A stretch of 64,000 nucleotides of DNA from an uncultured Lachnospiraceae bacterium (GCA_900542015.1 UQLY01000015.1:1-64000); one strand, 5' to 3'. Numbered from the stretch's first letter, positions 34,903 to 44,891 are shown. Program-made: numbers and translations. The notes: generated from the letters alone by a model not told the origin.

Positions 34903-37880
34903 TTTGCCGCAACCTCCTGTTCCATTGTATGGATAAACGCTTTTGCCACCTGATACAGCAGTCCGGTGGAAGCCTGTTTTTGCTTTGAATCCGTCGCCAT
35001 AAAGGTTTCCAAATTCATCGTTTCACTCTGTACACAAGTTATATCGGCAGATTTTCCGGTTTCGGCAAGTATGCTTTCGGCACATTTTCCGACTATTTGC
35101 GTATATTTTTCCAAATCCTTTGCCTCAGCTACGCCGATCAGCCCTTCCACGTGATCTTCCTTTACCACAAAGGTTGCCCCCGCCTTGCCTTCTCCCCGGG
35201 CGTTTCCTTTATAGTCAACCGATACCTTACCCTGCCCGCTTCCGTTTACAATCTGCACATGCAGCATGGTCCATTCCTCTTCAAACTGCACCGGCACGTA
35301 ATAATTTTCCTTCTTCGCATGTCTGCCGACCAGTTCAATCTGCCTTGCACAAGACGCCATCAGACGCACGTCGATATAACTGCCTCTTTCCTTTGCGCTG
35401 TCTGCGGCAATCTCTCCGGCGGCTTTGGTCATATCTTCATAAGCCTCCTGTACCGATTCTTTTCCCTCCGACATCGCTTCTTTGATCCGTTCGGTCTTTT
35501 CCCGGAAACTCTTTTCCCGTTCGCCGCCCCTCACGGTTTTAAAAAGCTCCGCAAACAGGCTCCCCCGGGACGCCAGCGCTTCTTCTGCAAATAAATTGTT
35601 AGCCGTTACCGGAATTTCATCCGACAAAAGCGCATGGAAACGCGCTTCGGAAACCGCTCCCATATCGCGGAAGCTCCCGGCTTCGCTTTCCGCGCCGCCT
35701 TCCGTAAACGCCGAATCCTCCTCATCCTGCGCCGCGCTTAAATCGTCTGCAAGCTTTCCCGCTCTGTTGCTGTAGTAATTGTGAATCTGATCCGAAATGG
35801 ATACGCCCTTTTGTTCCACCTCCGTAAGCAGCCCGAAGGCGTCGTCTATTTTAGCGTCCACATATCCCTTTTTACGGGTCCGCACAGCGCTTAAAAGGTT
35901 TTCCAGGTTCAGCTCCTGCTTATTGGAAATCACGGCTCCGATCGCCGCCCCGTCTCCTTTTTCAATCTGTCTCAAAAGGCGGTAAACACCAATATATGCG
36001 TCCTTCTCTTCGGCGCTGATCTCCCGGTCTTTCTCAAGCCTGTAAAGATATCTGCTGTATTTCTCAAGCTCCTCCGCTTCCGAGGTATGCTCCCCCAGAT
36101 AATCGGAAAGCTCATTGAGATTCATTTCCATGGGATTGACCCCTTCCCGGATCATCCGCAAAGTCTTTTCGGGCGTCAGCGAAGAAAGTACTTTTTGCAG
36201 CATCGCATCGGCTTCCTTCACGGCGTCTATATTTTCCGCGGTAATTTCCATCCGGTTATAGCCGAGAATACGCACGGCTCTCCGGTTGTCCTCTGTAACC
36301 TCCATCGCCGCTTCCTGCAACAGCTCATCCACATTGCGGAACGCGGATTTTATGGTATCGCCTAAATCCGCTCTCGGCGCGGTCATCAAAGCCTCATAGC
36401 TTTCCCCCGCCCTCGCATAGGTCTGCGCCAGAGATTTCCCCGTTTCATAGACCCTTTGCAGCGTAAAGACGCCCCTTGCCATCCATGCTTCCTGTACAGA
36501 TATGCCCACTGTCGCCGCCGGAAGAGACTTGATCTCCTCCGTCTTTTCTCCGATCTTTGCGACCTGCGTCGCATGGTAAACGCTTTCTTCCTGCTCCAAC
36601 AGCTTTAACAACCAGTCAAGAGGCTCCAATTCGATATGAACGCCCCGCTTCATCAGCTTCAGATTCGCCTGCGCGCTCATATGAAGCTGGATTTCCAACA
36701 ACTGTTTTTTTGCATTTCCGCTTCTCTCTTTTGTAAAATCGCTCTCCCGGTCTGCCTTTTGGTTCCCTATCTGAAATAACTGAAACAAGGTCAGGGTTCT
36801 GCCCTCTTCCATCGCTTTTGCAAGATCAGCCTCCGTCAGCGCCTGGGTCTTTTCGTTGATCTCCAACGCTTTTTGGATATAGCCGCTGTCCGCGCTTTGA
36901 TATCCGTCTCCGACTGCAGGATTCGCTTCTTTTGCCGAAAGTCCTGCGCTCAAAGCGTCTGCCGCCGCAAGCGCCGCCTCCTGCGCGCCAATCGGGAAAG
37001 TAAGCCCGTTTAACTCCCGCAGGCGGAAAAGATTTTCGCTTGTCAGAGGAAGCCCTTTTTCCAACAGCCAGCGCGCTTCTTCCAAAGTCTCTTCCTCAAC
37101 GGGAAGCCCCGCTTTTGAAATGATCTTCTTCATCTGGTCTTCCATGGCGGAAACCGCCTCGGGATTTCCCTTTTTTGCCAGATACCCTTCGGCTCCCGTT
37201 CCGAAATAACCGGAAGGCTGCGCCGACGAATCCTTTGCTCCCACATGGGACGCCTTATATAAAGAATCAATGGTTGGCTCCAGTCCGTTTTCCAACAGGT
37301 ATTTTTTCGCCCCGTCAGAAAGCTCCGTTATCTGAGCCGCCTTTTCTATTTCGTTGTAACAATCCTTTACGTTTTTTTCCGTAACCGGCAGGTTTTTGCT
37401 CTCTAAAGCACGGGCGATCGCCTGGACACAGCCGTTGTCTCCTATGGCTTCCCGGACCGCATTTTCATCCAGATTGTCCGTGTATCCTGCAATATGTACG
37501 CCTGCACGCGCCAGCGTTACCTTGATCTCGTCCACGATCGTTACCATTTCTCCCGGCTCATAATCTCCGGGATCGCCTCCGTTTTCCGAAAGCTTCCGGT
37601 AATCCTCGTCGGAAAGCGTATTGGACATGACGACCATAAAATCCTTGCTGTTTTTTGCATCATAAACGGAAGCCTCTTCCAAGAGCTCCCCCGTCTGATC
37701 TTTCCTGTCCCGGTAAGCATGGTTGCCCACCACCGACGAAGACGGGTCCCAATGAAAGCCGCCCGATACCGCAGCCGTATCCTTTACGCCCTTATTTCCG
37801 CCGCCGTAACCGCCTTCATAATCTCCTCTGACGCCGGCGGCATCCTTATGCTGTTCTACCTGATGAAACGCAACGTTCAT
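34899..37880 (-). CDS. Large flagellin-linked protein (DUF6240-like)
   Basis: A 993-residue, mostly helical protein. I believe it corresponds to DUF6240, found beside flagellar genes in clostridia. The body is built of repeated short units of the form LT.ENL..L..L....  (for example LPLTSENLFRLRELNGLTF and RGVHIELEPLDWLLKLLEQ), about 60-90 residues apart. The last 130 residues have an alternating strand/helix pattern (WTMLHVQIVNGSGQGKVSV) that recalls the FliK C-terminal domain. There is no signal peptide or membrane helix. GGGAG precedes the ATG at 37880. Its stop overlaps the flagellin start by 4 bases. A secreted or flagellar role is inference. Confidence 0.65.
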   Translation of the reverse strand: MNVAFHQVEQHKDAAGVRGDYEGGYGGGNKGVKDTAAVSGGFHWDPSSSVVGNHAYRDRKDQTGELLEEASVYDAKNSKDFMVVMSNTLSDEDYRKLSENGGDPGDYEPGEMVTIVDEIKVTLARAGVHIAGYTDNLDENAVREAIGDNGCVQAIARALESKNLPVTEKNVKDCYNEIEKAAQITELSDGAKKYLLENGLEPTIDSLYKASHVGAKDSSAQPSGYFGTGAEGYLAKKGNPEAVSAMEDQMKKIISKAGLPVEEETLEEARWLLEKGLPLTSENLFRLRELNGLTFPIGAQEAALAAADALSAGLSAKEANPAVGDGYQSADSGYIQKALEINEKTQALTEADLAKAMEEGRTLTLFQLFQIGNQKADRESDFTKERSGNAKKQLLEIQLHMSAQANLKLMKRGVHIELEPLDWLLKLLEQEESVYHATQVAKIGEKTEEIKSLPAATVGISVQEAWMARGVFTLQRVYETGKSLAQTYARAGESYEALMTAPRADLGDTIKSAFRNVDELLQEAAMEVTEDNRRAVRILGYNRMEITAENIDAVKEADAMLQKVLSSLTPEKTLRMIREGVNPMEMNLNELSDYLGEHTSEAEELEKYSRYLYRLEKDREISAEEKDAYIGVYRLLRQIEKGDGAAIGAVISNKQELNLENLLSAVRTRKKGYVDAKIDDAFGLLTEVEQKGVSISDQIHNYYSNRAGKLADDLSAAQDEEDSAFTEGGAESEAGSFRDMGAVSEARFHALLSDEIPVTANNLFAEEALASRGSLFAELFKTVRGGEREKSFREKTERIKEAMSEGKESVQEAYEDMTKAAGEIAADSAKERGSYIDVRLMASCARQIELVGRHAKKENYYVPVQFEEEWTMLHVQIVNGSGQGKVSVDYKGNARGEGKAGATFVVKEDHVEGLIGVAEAKDLEKYTQIVGKCAESILAETGKSADITCVQSETMNLETFMATDSKQKQASTGLLYQVAKAFIHTMEQEVAAK

Positions 37881-37919
37881 ATATAATCTCCCATTACTGC
37901 CGAATATATCATTACTCCA

Positions 37920-37952
37920 AAAATAAAAGGCGAATGCAAAGTGCATTCACCT
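37920..37952 (-). terminator. Intrinsic terminator after glgB
   Basis: On the minus strand AAAGGTGAATGCA pairs with TGCATTCGCCTTT around a three-base loop and is followed by TATTTTT. It lies 40 bases after the glgB stop and before the large flagellin-linked gene. Confidence 0.85.
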
Positions 37953-37990
37953 TTTATTTCGGCATTTTAAAGGATTCCGTTAACCTCTTT

Positions 37991-39904
37991 TTAAAATTGG
38001 AACAGCGCTGCTGCGTAAGGCGGCAGATCAAAAGTCAGCGAATATGGTTTGCCGTCCGCCTTTTTTGCTTTTGCCGTTATTTCCTTAGGGATCTCTCCCC
38101 CGTTACCGCCAAAGCAGGTATCGTCGGAATTTAAAATCAGCTTGTATTTTTTCTTCTTCGGAACGCCTACGGTAAAATCCTTCCTTTCCATGGGCGTCAT
38201 ATTTAATACTACAAGCAGATTGTTTCTGCCGTTGCCCGCTTTCCTTACATAGCTGTATGTGCTTTGTTCGGTATCGTCGGCATTCATCCATTCAAAGCCC
38301 GCCCAGTCGTTATCGATCTCGTACAGGCACGGGTATTTGCGGTAAATCTCTAACAGCTTGGAAACATAATATTTCAAAGAGCTGTGCAGCTCGTCGGACA
38401 ACAGTCCCCAATCCAGTTCCTTTTCTTCATTCCATTCATTGTCCTGTCCGAATTCCTGTCCCATAAACAGCAGTTTCTTGCCGGAATGGGTAAACATATA
38501 AGTATAACCGACTCTTAAATTGGCAAATTTATCCACATAAAAGCCCGGCATTTTCTTTAACATGGAGCATTTCAGATGCACCACTTCGTCATGAGACAGA
38601 GGCAGAATGTAATTCTCGCTGTTGTTATAGCTCATGGCAAAGGTCATCTTGTAGTGGTTGTCTTTTCTAAAGAGCGGATCAAGCTTCATATATTCGCAGA
38701 AATCGTGCATCCAGCCCATATTCCATTTAAAGGAGAAGCCCAGTCCGCCCTCCTTGACGTCGCCGGTAACCATCGGCCATGCCGTGGATTCCTCCGCGAT
38801 CATCATGGTCCCCGGGAAACGCCTCTGCATCGCGCTGTTTAAATGGCGGAAAAATTCAATGGCGTCAAGATTTTTGTTGTTGCCGTATTGATTGGGCAGC
38901 CACTCTCCGTCCTTTTTGCCGTAATCCAGATACAGCATGGACGCAACCGCATCGACTCTTAATCCGTCCACATGGAATTTATCCACCCAGAACATGGCGT
39001 TGGCAATCAGAAAATTGCGGACCTCGTTTTTCGCATAGTTGAAAATCTTGGTGCCCCAGTCGGGATGCTCTCCCCTTCTCGGATCGGGATGCTCATAAAG
39101 GCAGGTGCCGTCAAATTCCGCAAGACCGAAAGCATCTCTGGGAAAATGCGCCGGTACCCAGTCCAGAATCACGCCGATTTTATTTTTATGCAGCGTATCG
39201 ACCAGATACATAAAATCCTTCGGCGTTCCGTAACGGGAAGTGGGGGCGTAGTAACCGGTCACCTGATAGCCCCAGGAACCGTCAAAGGGATGCTCCGCAA
39301 TGCCCATCAGCTCCACATGGGTATATTTCATTTCTTTTAAATATTCCACAATGCGGTCCGCAAATTCGCGGTAATTGTAAAAGCCCGCCGCCTCCGGCTC
39401 CGGATGTCTCATCCAGGAACCGATATGGCATTCATAAATGGCGATCGGCTCTTTCTTCCAGTCCTTGGTTTTCTTTGCTTCCATCCAGGTCCTGTCATTC
39501 CACTGAAAGCCCGTCAGATCGGTTACCTTCGACGCGTTGCCCGGACGAAGCTCCATATAATTGCCGTAAGGATCCGCTTTGTAAAGTTTTTCCCCGGAAG
39601 GCGTCGTAATGACATATTTGTACATGTCGTTTTCCTTCACACCGGGGACAAACAATGCAAAAATGCCGCCTTCTCCCAAGCGCCCCATATTGTATTCGTA
39701 AATATCCCAGTCGTTAAAAGAACCCGCTACGTTTACATACTGCGCGTTTGGCGCCCACACCGCAAAATAAACGCCCTCTACACCGTCCACAATCGTTTTG
39801 TGCGCTCCCAGTTTGTCAAAAATCTCGTAATGAGACCCTTGGGCGAACACATACTGATCCGCCTCTGTAATGAAAAGCGGATTTATCTCTTTGTTTTTTC
39901 CCAT
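37991..39904 (-). CDS. glgB: 1,4-alpha-glucan branching enzyme
   Basis: A 637-residue GH13 enzyme that makes alpha-1,6 branches in glycogen. An N-terminal CBM48 domain (VYFAVWAPNAQYVNVAGSFNDW, about 46-67) precedes the barrel. Barrel landmarks are DWVPAHFPRD (conserved region I), GLRVDAVASMLY with the nucleophile Asp, MMIAEESTAW with the acid Glu, and LPLSHDEVVH with the third acidic residue. Length is normal. GAAGG precedes the ATG. No other glg genes are nearby. Confidence 0.96.
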   Translation of the reverse strand: MGKNKEINPLFITEADQYVFAQGSHYEIFDKLGAHKTIVDGVEGVYFAVWAPNAQYVNVAGSFNDWDIYEYNMGRLGEGGIFALFVPGVKENDMYKYVITTPSGEKLYKADPYGNYMELRPGNASKVTDLTGFQWNDRTWMEAKKTKDWKKEPIAIYECHIGSWMRHPEPEAAGFYNYREFADRIVEYLKEMKYTHVELMGIAEHPFDGSWGYQVTGYYAPTSRYGTPKDFMYLVDTLHKNKIGVILDWVPAHFPRDAFGLAEFDGTCLYEHPDPRRGEHPDWGTKIFNYAKNEVRNFLIANAMFWVDKFHVDGLRVDAVASMLYLDYGKKDGEWLPNQYGNNKNLDAIEFFRHLNSAMQRRFPGTMMIAEESTAWPMVTGDVKEGGLGFSFKWNMGWMHDFCEYMKLDPLFRKDNHYKMTFAMSYNNSENYILPLSHDEVVHLKCSMLKKMPGFYVDKFANLRVGYTYMFTHSGKKLLFMGQEFGQDNEWNEEKELDWGLLSDELHSSLKYYVSKLLEIYRKYPCLYEIDNDWAGFEWMNADDTEQSTYSYVRKAGNGRNNLLVVLNMTPMERKDFTVGVPKKKKYKLILNSDDTCFGGNGGEIPKEITAKAKKADGKPYSLTFDLPPYAAALFQF

Positions 39905-39925
39905 TCCTTTAATACCTTCCCTCTT

Positions 39926-42889
39926 TTATTTTAAGAAATCCTTTTCTCTCAGTACGATCATATCGTCGTCGTCATACCTTTTTGCCAACAATACGTCCAT
40001 AAAATGAGAAATGTTTTTCTTCTCCGAATTTCGGATCGCTTCGTCCACGATTTCTTTTACTTCCTCTACGGTTACCGCGTGCTCGTTTGTCTGCATATCG
40101 GCAATTCTCGTATATAGCGCAAGCACGCCCATATCGTCAATGGAATATTCCTGTTCGTTGGCATACTCTTTTCCGTAATTTACCAGACCGTCGTTATCCA
40201 GCGCCGCAATGTCTATCCGCAGATCAAAATATTGTTTGGGCATATTTGCCTTTGCCAAAAGCGCATCCAGTTCTTTTCTGTTGTCTTCCAGCAAGATCAA
40301 AATACCTTCGTCGGTTTTTTTCTTCAAGCATTCGCCAAGAGACAATAATGCCATTTCGTCCAGCGCGCCTGCCTGTTCTACAATCAACGCGCCGTTTCCT
40401 AAATTATTGACCGTTTCCGCAATGCTCTTTGTATTGAGCAGTTCGCCCGTAATCTTCGCAACCTTTCCGGAAAAGTGATCGTCGTTTACGGAAAGCACCT
40501 TAATCAGGTTTTTCGCCACGGTCAGCGTACCCGTTCCCTTTTCTCCGGCAATCAGCACATTTCCAATGCAGGGATTTAAACTGATATTATCGATGGCGTT
40601 TGCAACTTCCTCCTGTACCTGTTTGGTCTGGGCAATCGATCCGAACATTTCCTTTTCATCCCGGGTCAGCGTTCTCCTGATGGGAATTTTCTTTTCCGGC
40701 GCCGCCGGCTCTTCTACAACAGGGGCGGGTTCCTGTTCCCTGGGTTTCTCCTCCTCCGCCGTCAAATCCGTAATGATAAAGCCGGTATCCCCTTTCACCG
40801 GGGCGGGCTCTTTTTTCTCGGTCTCCGCTAACGCTTCCATGACCAGCTTTTCCAGGGATTTATCAAATTCTTCCGTGTGCGCGCCGGGTTTTACCGCTTC
40901 CGGCTCTTCAATCTCTTCCAGCTCTTCGACGCCGTCGTCCGCGTCGATTCCAAATACGAATCCTTCCGGCTCCGGTTCTTCATCGCCGGTTTCGTTTTCT
41001 TCTGCCAAAGATACTTCCGGCTCTTCTTCCTGCTCTTTGGATTCCTGTTCATATAACGTGGACAACAGTTTTTCTTCAAGCCCTTTAATCTCTGCGGTAT
41101 TGAAAACAGTGGGGTGGAAAACGGGTTCTTCGCCGTCAGAATCTGCGTTGTCGGAGTCTGCGCCGTCATATTCTGTGCCTTCGGGTTCTTTACCGCCAGA
41201 TTCCTCTGCGGCATCCTCTTCCTCCGGCACTATCGCCGTATCCTCTTCCCCGATTTCTTCTATCGATTCCGCCTCGAAGGGTTCTTCCGTCTCAACGGAT
41301 TCTTCCTCTTCTTCGGTATCGTCGGGCAGTTCCGGCACAATCGTATCTTCTATGGGCTGCTGCCCGTCAAAGACATCCAGGGTCGGCGCAATCAGATTCA
41401 GATCCGCCTGTACGCTCGCCTTCGCCGCGGCGTCAAAATCCTGAAACATAGGTCCGGTCTGCTCCAAAACCTTGCGTCTCATTTCTTCTAAATGCTTTGC
41501 CTCATTCGCCCTCTTGGTTTCCTCCCATTCAGCCATAATGTCTTCAAAGCTGAGCTGCCCGGTAATCTGCTCATCCGCCTGAGGTTCTTCTTCCGCGGTT
41601 TCGTTGATTTCGTCGGCTTTTTCGGCTGTCATGTCAGCTTCCGGCGTTTGGTCTTCTGCGGTTTCTTCTATCTGCTCTGTTTCTTCCGGTTTTATTTCTT
41701 CGCTTACTTCTCTCTGTTCTACCGCCGTAATGTCTTCATCCGCTGCGCCCGTTTCTCCTTCTGTCAAGGTCTCTTCCCGGAGCTCTCCCGTGGGTTCTTC
41801 GGTTTCTTCCTCGCTTACGGCTTCCGGCTGCGCCTGTATTCCCATGTCTCCCGTTATCTGATTGATGGATTCGACGGGCAGGGTCCTTGTGGCGTCGCTT
41901 GCCTCCATATCCTCCTGCTCCATAATCTTAGCAAGATTCTTTGCCAATTCTTCCTGAAGATTGATCGTATTAAATTTGCCCATATCCAAAGTTTTCACAT
42001 GGATATCCAGTTCTTCTTCCCGGGGCTCTTCTGTCTGGGACTCCTCTGTTTGCTCCGCTTCCACCTCCGCATTGACGTCCTTGGAAGGAATCCTTGTGGT
42101 AGGTGCGTTGGAAACTTCGACGGATTTGATCTGAATCGGCATGGACGGAATGGTATCCGCGGATACTCCGGGGCTTTCCGTCTCCTCTTCCGCCTGAGTT
42201 CCGCCTTCTGCCTCTTTTGAAACAGGCTCGGGCTTTTGTTCCTCTGCAGATTTAACCACATATGCGTTGGTTCCGGACTGGAATCTCTTATCGTATTTTT
42301 CCTGCTGGGTAGGCGTCAGCGGCACATGAAGCATTTTCAGCTCCATTGCTTTAATCACATATTTTCCCTCGCCAAACCAGAGAATCAACTCGTCGCATTC
42401 TTCCACGCAGCGGGTGGCAAGTCCGATTCTGTGATACAGATAAGCGAGCTCATAAGCCCATTTTTCTCTATAATCACGTTTTTTGTATTCTTCTAAAACC
42501 GCGATACGCTCCTCTAAACTCACGTCCTGGGCTTCATATAACCGGTACTGCAGAATAAAACGCCCTGTATCCTTTGGCGCAATCTGTACAAATTCTTTAT
42601 AATATTCAATTGCCTGTACCAACTCTTCCAATTTGATACACAATTCGCAAAGGGAATATACAATCTTTCTGGAACCGGGCTGGCGGTCATAAGCCAACAG
42701 TAAAATTTCCTTACTGTCCTCATAACGGCGGTTCATTTTGTACAATTCACTGACCTTGCAAAGCATCGTAACGCTTTTTACCCTTCGCCAGTCAATGGTA
42801 TCCGCGATTTTTACCGCTTCCGCATATTCTCTCTTTTCAATCAGTGCGTTGATTTCCTCAGCGCGAACTCTGTATTCATATTTATCCAA
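39926..42889 (-). CDS. TPR, acidic-linker and AAA-like protein
   Basis: About 987 residues in three zones. Residues 1-200 are TPR-like (IADTIDWRRVKSVTMLCKVS and similar helices). Residues about 210-700 are an extremely acidic, low-complexity linker with EEE, TEE and PE repeats. Residues about 725-985 resemble an AAA+ module: GNVLIAGEKGTGTLTVAKNL carries a Walker A in which the Lys-Thr/Ser pair reads TL. The Walker B-like ALIVEQAGALDEM and an arginine-containing lid follow. The start is probably TTG at 42889, spaced five bases from GAGGTGA; a GTG at 42898 lies in that site. Similar proteins occur across Lachnospiraceae. Function unknown. Confidence 0.62.
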   Translation of the reverse strand: MDKYEYRVRAEEINALIEKREYAEAVKIADTIDWRRVKSVTMLCKVSELYKMNRRYEDSKEILLLAYDRQPGSRKIVYSLCELCIKLEELVQAIEYYKEFVQIAPKDTGRFILQYRLYEAQDVSLEERIAVLEEYKKRDYREKWAYELAYLYHRIGLATRCVEECDELILWFGEGKYVIKAMELKMLHVPLTPTQQEKYDKRFQSGTNAYVVKSAEEQKPEPVSKEAEGGTQAEEETESPGVSADTIPSMPIQIKSVEVSNAPTTRIPSKDVNAEVEAEQTEESQTEEPREEELDIHVKTLDMGKFNTINLQEELAKNLAKIMEQEDMEASDATRTLPVESINQITGDMGIQAQPEAVSEEETEEPTGELREETLTEGETGAADEDITAVEQREVSEEIKPEETEQIEETAEDQTPEADMTAEKADEINETAEEEPQADEQITGQLSFEDIMAEWEETKRANEAKHLEEMRRKVLEQTGPMFQDFDAAAKASVQADLNLIAPTLDVFDGQQPIEDTIVPELPDDTEEEEESVETEEPFEAESIEEIGEEDTAIVPEEEDAAEESGGKEPEGTEYDGADSDNADSDGEEPVFHPTVFNTAEIKGLEEKLLSTLYEQESKEQEEEPEVSLAEENETGDEEPEPEGFVFGIDADDGVEELEEIEEPEAVKPGAHTEEFDKSLEKLVMEALAETEKKEPAPVKGDTGFIITDLTAEEEKPREQEPAPVVEEPAAPEKKIPIRRTLTRDEKEMFGSIAQTKQVQEEVANAIDNISLNPCIGNVLIAGEKGTGTLTVAKNLIKVLSVNDDHFSGKVAKITGELLNTKSIAETVNNLGNGALIVEQAGALDEMALLSLGECLKKKTDEGILILLEDNRKELDALLAKANMPKQYFDLRIDIAALDNDGLVNYGKEYANEQEYSIDDMGVLALYTRIADMQTNEHAVTVEEVKEIVDEAIRNSEKKNISHFMDVLLAKRYDDDDMIVLREKDFLK

Positions 42890-42997
42890 GTGATTCACCT
42901 CAAACTGCTAGCCTACATGATATGGTATTTTTTTACATAATACCCCTATTTTCTTACTAAATATCAGTGTATCATAGGTATATTTTGATGTCAAAAG

Positions 42998-43040
42998 AAT
43001 AACGCATAAATATCGAAATTTATGCGCTTTCTTTTTGTCA
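42998..43040 (-). terminator. Intrinsic terminator after rsmA
   Basis: GCATAAAT and ATTTATGC form a stem around 43004-43025 with a short loop, followed on the minus strand by TTATTCTTTT. It lies just past the rsmA stop and before the TPR/AAA-like gene. Confidence 0.7.
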
Positions 43041-43048
43041 GCCTTTTA

Positions 43049-43906
43049 TCAGCCCAAAAGGTCGGAAAGTTTTGCAAACTGGTCAAGCGTCAGCGCCTCT
43101 CCCCGTATCGTTGCAGAAAGTCCCATATCCTCCAAAGCTTTCGCTGTTTTTTCTTTTGTAATATTGTAAATCCCCGCGTTGGACAAAGCGTTTACCAGTG
43201 TTTTCCTCCGCTGGTTAAATGCCGCCCTGATCACGGCGAACATTCTTTTTTCATCCTGTGTCTCCACCGGCGGCTTTTCATAGCGGATCAGGCGGATGAC
43301 CGCGCTTCCCACATTGGGCTTCGGAATAAAACACCCCGGCGGCACGTTGGCGACAATCTCCGGTCTGGCATAATATTGTACCGCCAGCGACAGGGCACCG
43401 TAATCCTTCGTCCCGGGTCCTACCTGCATTCTGTCCGCAACTTCCTTTTGCACCATGATCGTGATGGAAGAAAGCGGCACATGACTTTCAAACAATCCCA
43501 TAATAATCGGCGTCGTAATATAATAAGGAAGATTCGCCACAACCTTGATGGGCTTTCCATCATTAAACTGATCGCATAGTTTCTGCACATCCACCTTTAA
43601 AATATCGTCATGTATAACTGTTATATTATCATATGCGGACAAGGTGTCCTTTAGAATGGGAATCAGACGATCGTCGATTTCCACGGCGACGACTCTTTTG
43701 GCGCTTTCTGCAAGATACTGGGTCATTGTCCCGATTCCCGGTCCGATTTCCAGCACGCAGTCCTCCTTTGTAATTTCCGACGCGCTGATAATTTTTTCCA
43801 ATATATGGGCGTCAACCAAAAAATTCTGCCCGTATTTTTTCTGAAAATTAAAACCGTATTTCTGCAATACGGCGATGGTATTTGATGGATTTCCTAATGT
43901 CGCCAT
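43049..43906 (-). CDS. rsmA: 16S rRNA dimethyltransferase RsmA/KsgA
   Basis: A 285-residue SAM-dependent enzyme that dimethylates two adjacent adenosines in helix 45 of 16S rRNA. Landmarks are KKYGQNFLVD, the SAM site VLEIGPGIGTMTQYLAE, and the catalytic NLPYYITTPI motif (NxPY). AAAGGAACG precedes the ATG. It follows tatD by 28 bases, the common Firmicute gene order. Confidence 0.96.
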   Translation of the reverse strand: MATLGNPSNTIAVLQKYGFNFQKKYGQNFLVDAHILEKIISASEITKEDCVLEIGPGIGTMTQYLAESAKRVVAVEIDDRLIPILKDTLSAYDNITVIHDDILKVDVQKLCDQFNDGKPIKVVANLPYYITTPIIMGLFESHVPLSSITIMVQKEVADRMQVGPGTKDYGALSLAVQYYARPEIVANVPPGCFIPKPNVGSAVIRLIRYEKPPVETQDEKRMFAVIRAAFNQRRKTLVNALSNAGIYNITKEKTAKALEDMGLSATIRGEALTLDQFAKLSDLLG

Positions 43907-43934
43907 GTCGTTCCTTTTCGTACTCCGTTCTATT

Positions 43935-44705
43935 TTACGCTAATTTTCCATACAGCCTGCGGGCGTTTTCCGCCGTTCGTTCGATAACTTCTGCTTCGGT
44001 AACGCCTTTGATCGAGGCAATTTCTTTTGCCACATAGGATAAATAGCCGGATTCATTGCGTTTCCCTCTATAGGGCTCCGGCGCCAGATACGGCGCGTCC
44101 GTCTCCAGAATTATCCTGTCCATGGGCAGCATTTCCACCGTTTCTTTACATTTCCTGCCGTTTTTGAAGGTAACCACTCCGCCGATGCCAAAATAAAATC
44201 CCATGGAAAGATATTCCTTTGCAAGCTCGGCGCTATAGGAATAGCAATGGATCACGCCGCCCGCCTCCTGTGCTTTTCCTTCCTTTAATACCGCCAGGGT
44301 ATCCGCCGCCGCGTCCCGGGAATGAACGCAAATCGGAAGACCAACTTCCCTTGCAACCTCAATCTGCCGCAGAAACCATTTCTTTTGTACCTCTTTGGAT
44401 TCCACGTTCCAATGATAATCCAAGCCGATCTCTCCAATCGCCACAATTTTCGGCTCCGCCGCGTTTGTTTTGATAAAATCCATATCCGCCCCGGTCAGCT
44501 CTCCAACGTCGTCAGGGTGCACGCCCAGCATTCCGTATACAAAATCATATTCTTTTATCAATTTTAAGGTCCTCCTGCAGCCGTCCATGGCCGCAGCCGC
44601 ATTTACAACCTTCTCTACTCCTTTTTCAATCAGCCCGTTTAACACCTGCGCTCTGTCCTCTTCAAAAGCCCGGTCGTCATAGTGGGCATGGGTATCAATA
44701 ATCAT
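43935..44705 (-). CDS. tatD: TatD family metal-dependent hydrolase
   Basis: A 256-residue TIM-barrel hydrolase with the metal ligands of the family: IIDTHAHYDD (His6, His8), GEIGLDYHWN (Glu), CVHSRDA (His), HCYSY (His) and ETDAPYLAPEPYRGKRNE (Asp). TatD proteins are DNases or D-aminoacyl-tRNA/phosphoester hydrolases. Family length is normal. It heads the tatD-rsmA pair. Confidence 0.94.
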   Translation of the reverse strand: MIIDTHAHYDDRAFEEDRAQVLNGLIEKGVEKVVNAAAAMDGCRRTLKLIKEYDFVYGMLGVHPDDVGELTGADMDFIKTNAAEPKIVAIGEIGLDYHWNVESKEVQKKWFLRQIEVAREVGLPICVHSRDAAADTLAVLKEGKAQEAGGVIHCYSYSAELAKEYLSMGFYFGIGGVVTFKNGRKCKETVEMLPMDRIILETDAPYLAPEPYRGKRNESGYLSYVAKEIASIKGVTEAEVIERTAENARRLYGKLA

Positions 44706-44760
44706 TTCTATGTCCTTTCCCGTTAGAATAAAATTTTCTTCTAATTTTTTTAAAAAAGGC

Positions 44761-44789
44761 TTGCCAACCGGGATTTATTATACTATAAT
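44761..44789 (+). promoter_or_regulatory. Promoter of tRNA-Lys
   Basis: TTGCCA (44761-44766) and TATAAT (44784-44789) are 17 bases apart, 24 bases before tRNA-Lys. Confidence 0.75.
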
Positions 44790-44812
44790 AATGCTTGCGT
44801 CGCAAGCGACAC

Positions 44813-44885
44813 GCACCATTAGCTCAGTTGGTAGAGCAGTAGACTCTTAATCTATTTGTCCAGGGTTCGAGTCCCTGATGGTGCA
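44813..44885 (+). tRNA. tRNA-Lys (CTT anticodon)
   Basis: A 73-nt cloverleaf: acceptor GCACCAT/ATGGTGC, D arm AGCTCAGTTGGTAGAGC, anticodon stem GTAGA/TCTAT with loop CTCTTAA and anticodon CTT, T loop GTTCGAGTC, discriminator A. CCA is not encoded. It reads AAG. Confidence 0.97.
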
Positions 44886-44891
44886 TAAAAA

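Noticed and set aside
37955..37985. Possible sigma-28 flagellar promoter (TTAA, 16 bases, GCCGAAAT on the minus strand)
   Set aside because: The match is partial and it would place the transcription start at the glgB terminator hairpin, which should then stop the transcript.
44813..44885. tRNA-Lys as integration target of the island
   Set aside because: Its 3' end is not repeated in the island, and a phosphatase gene of chromosomal character lies between it and the left end.
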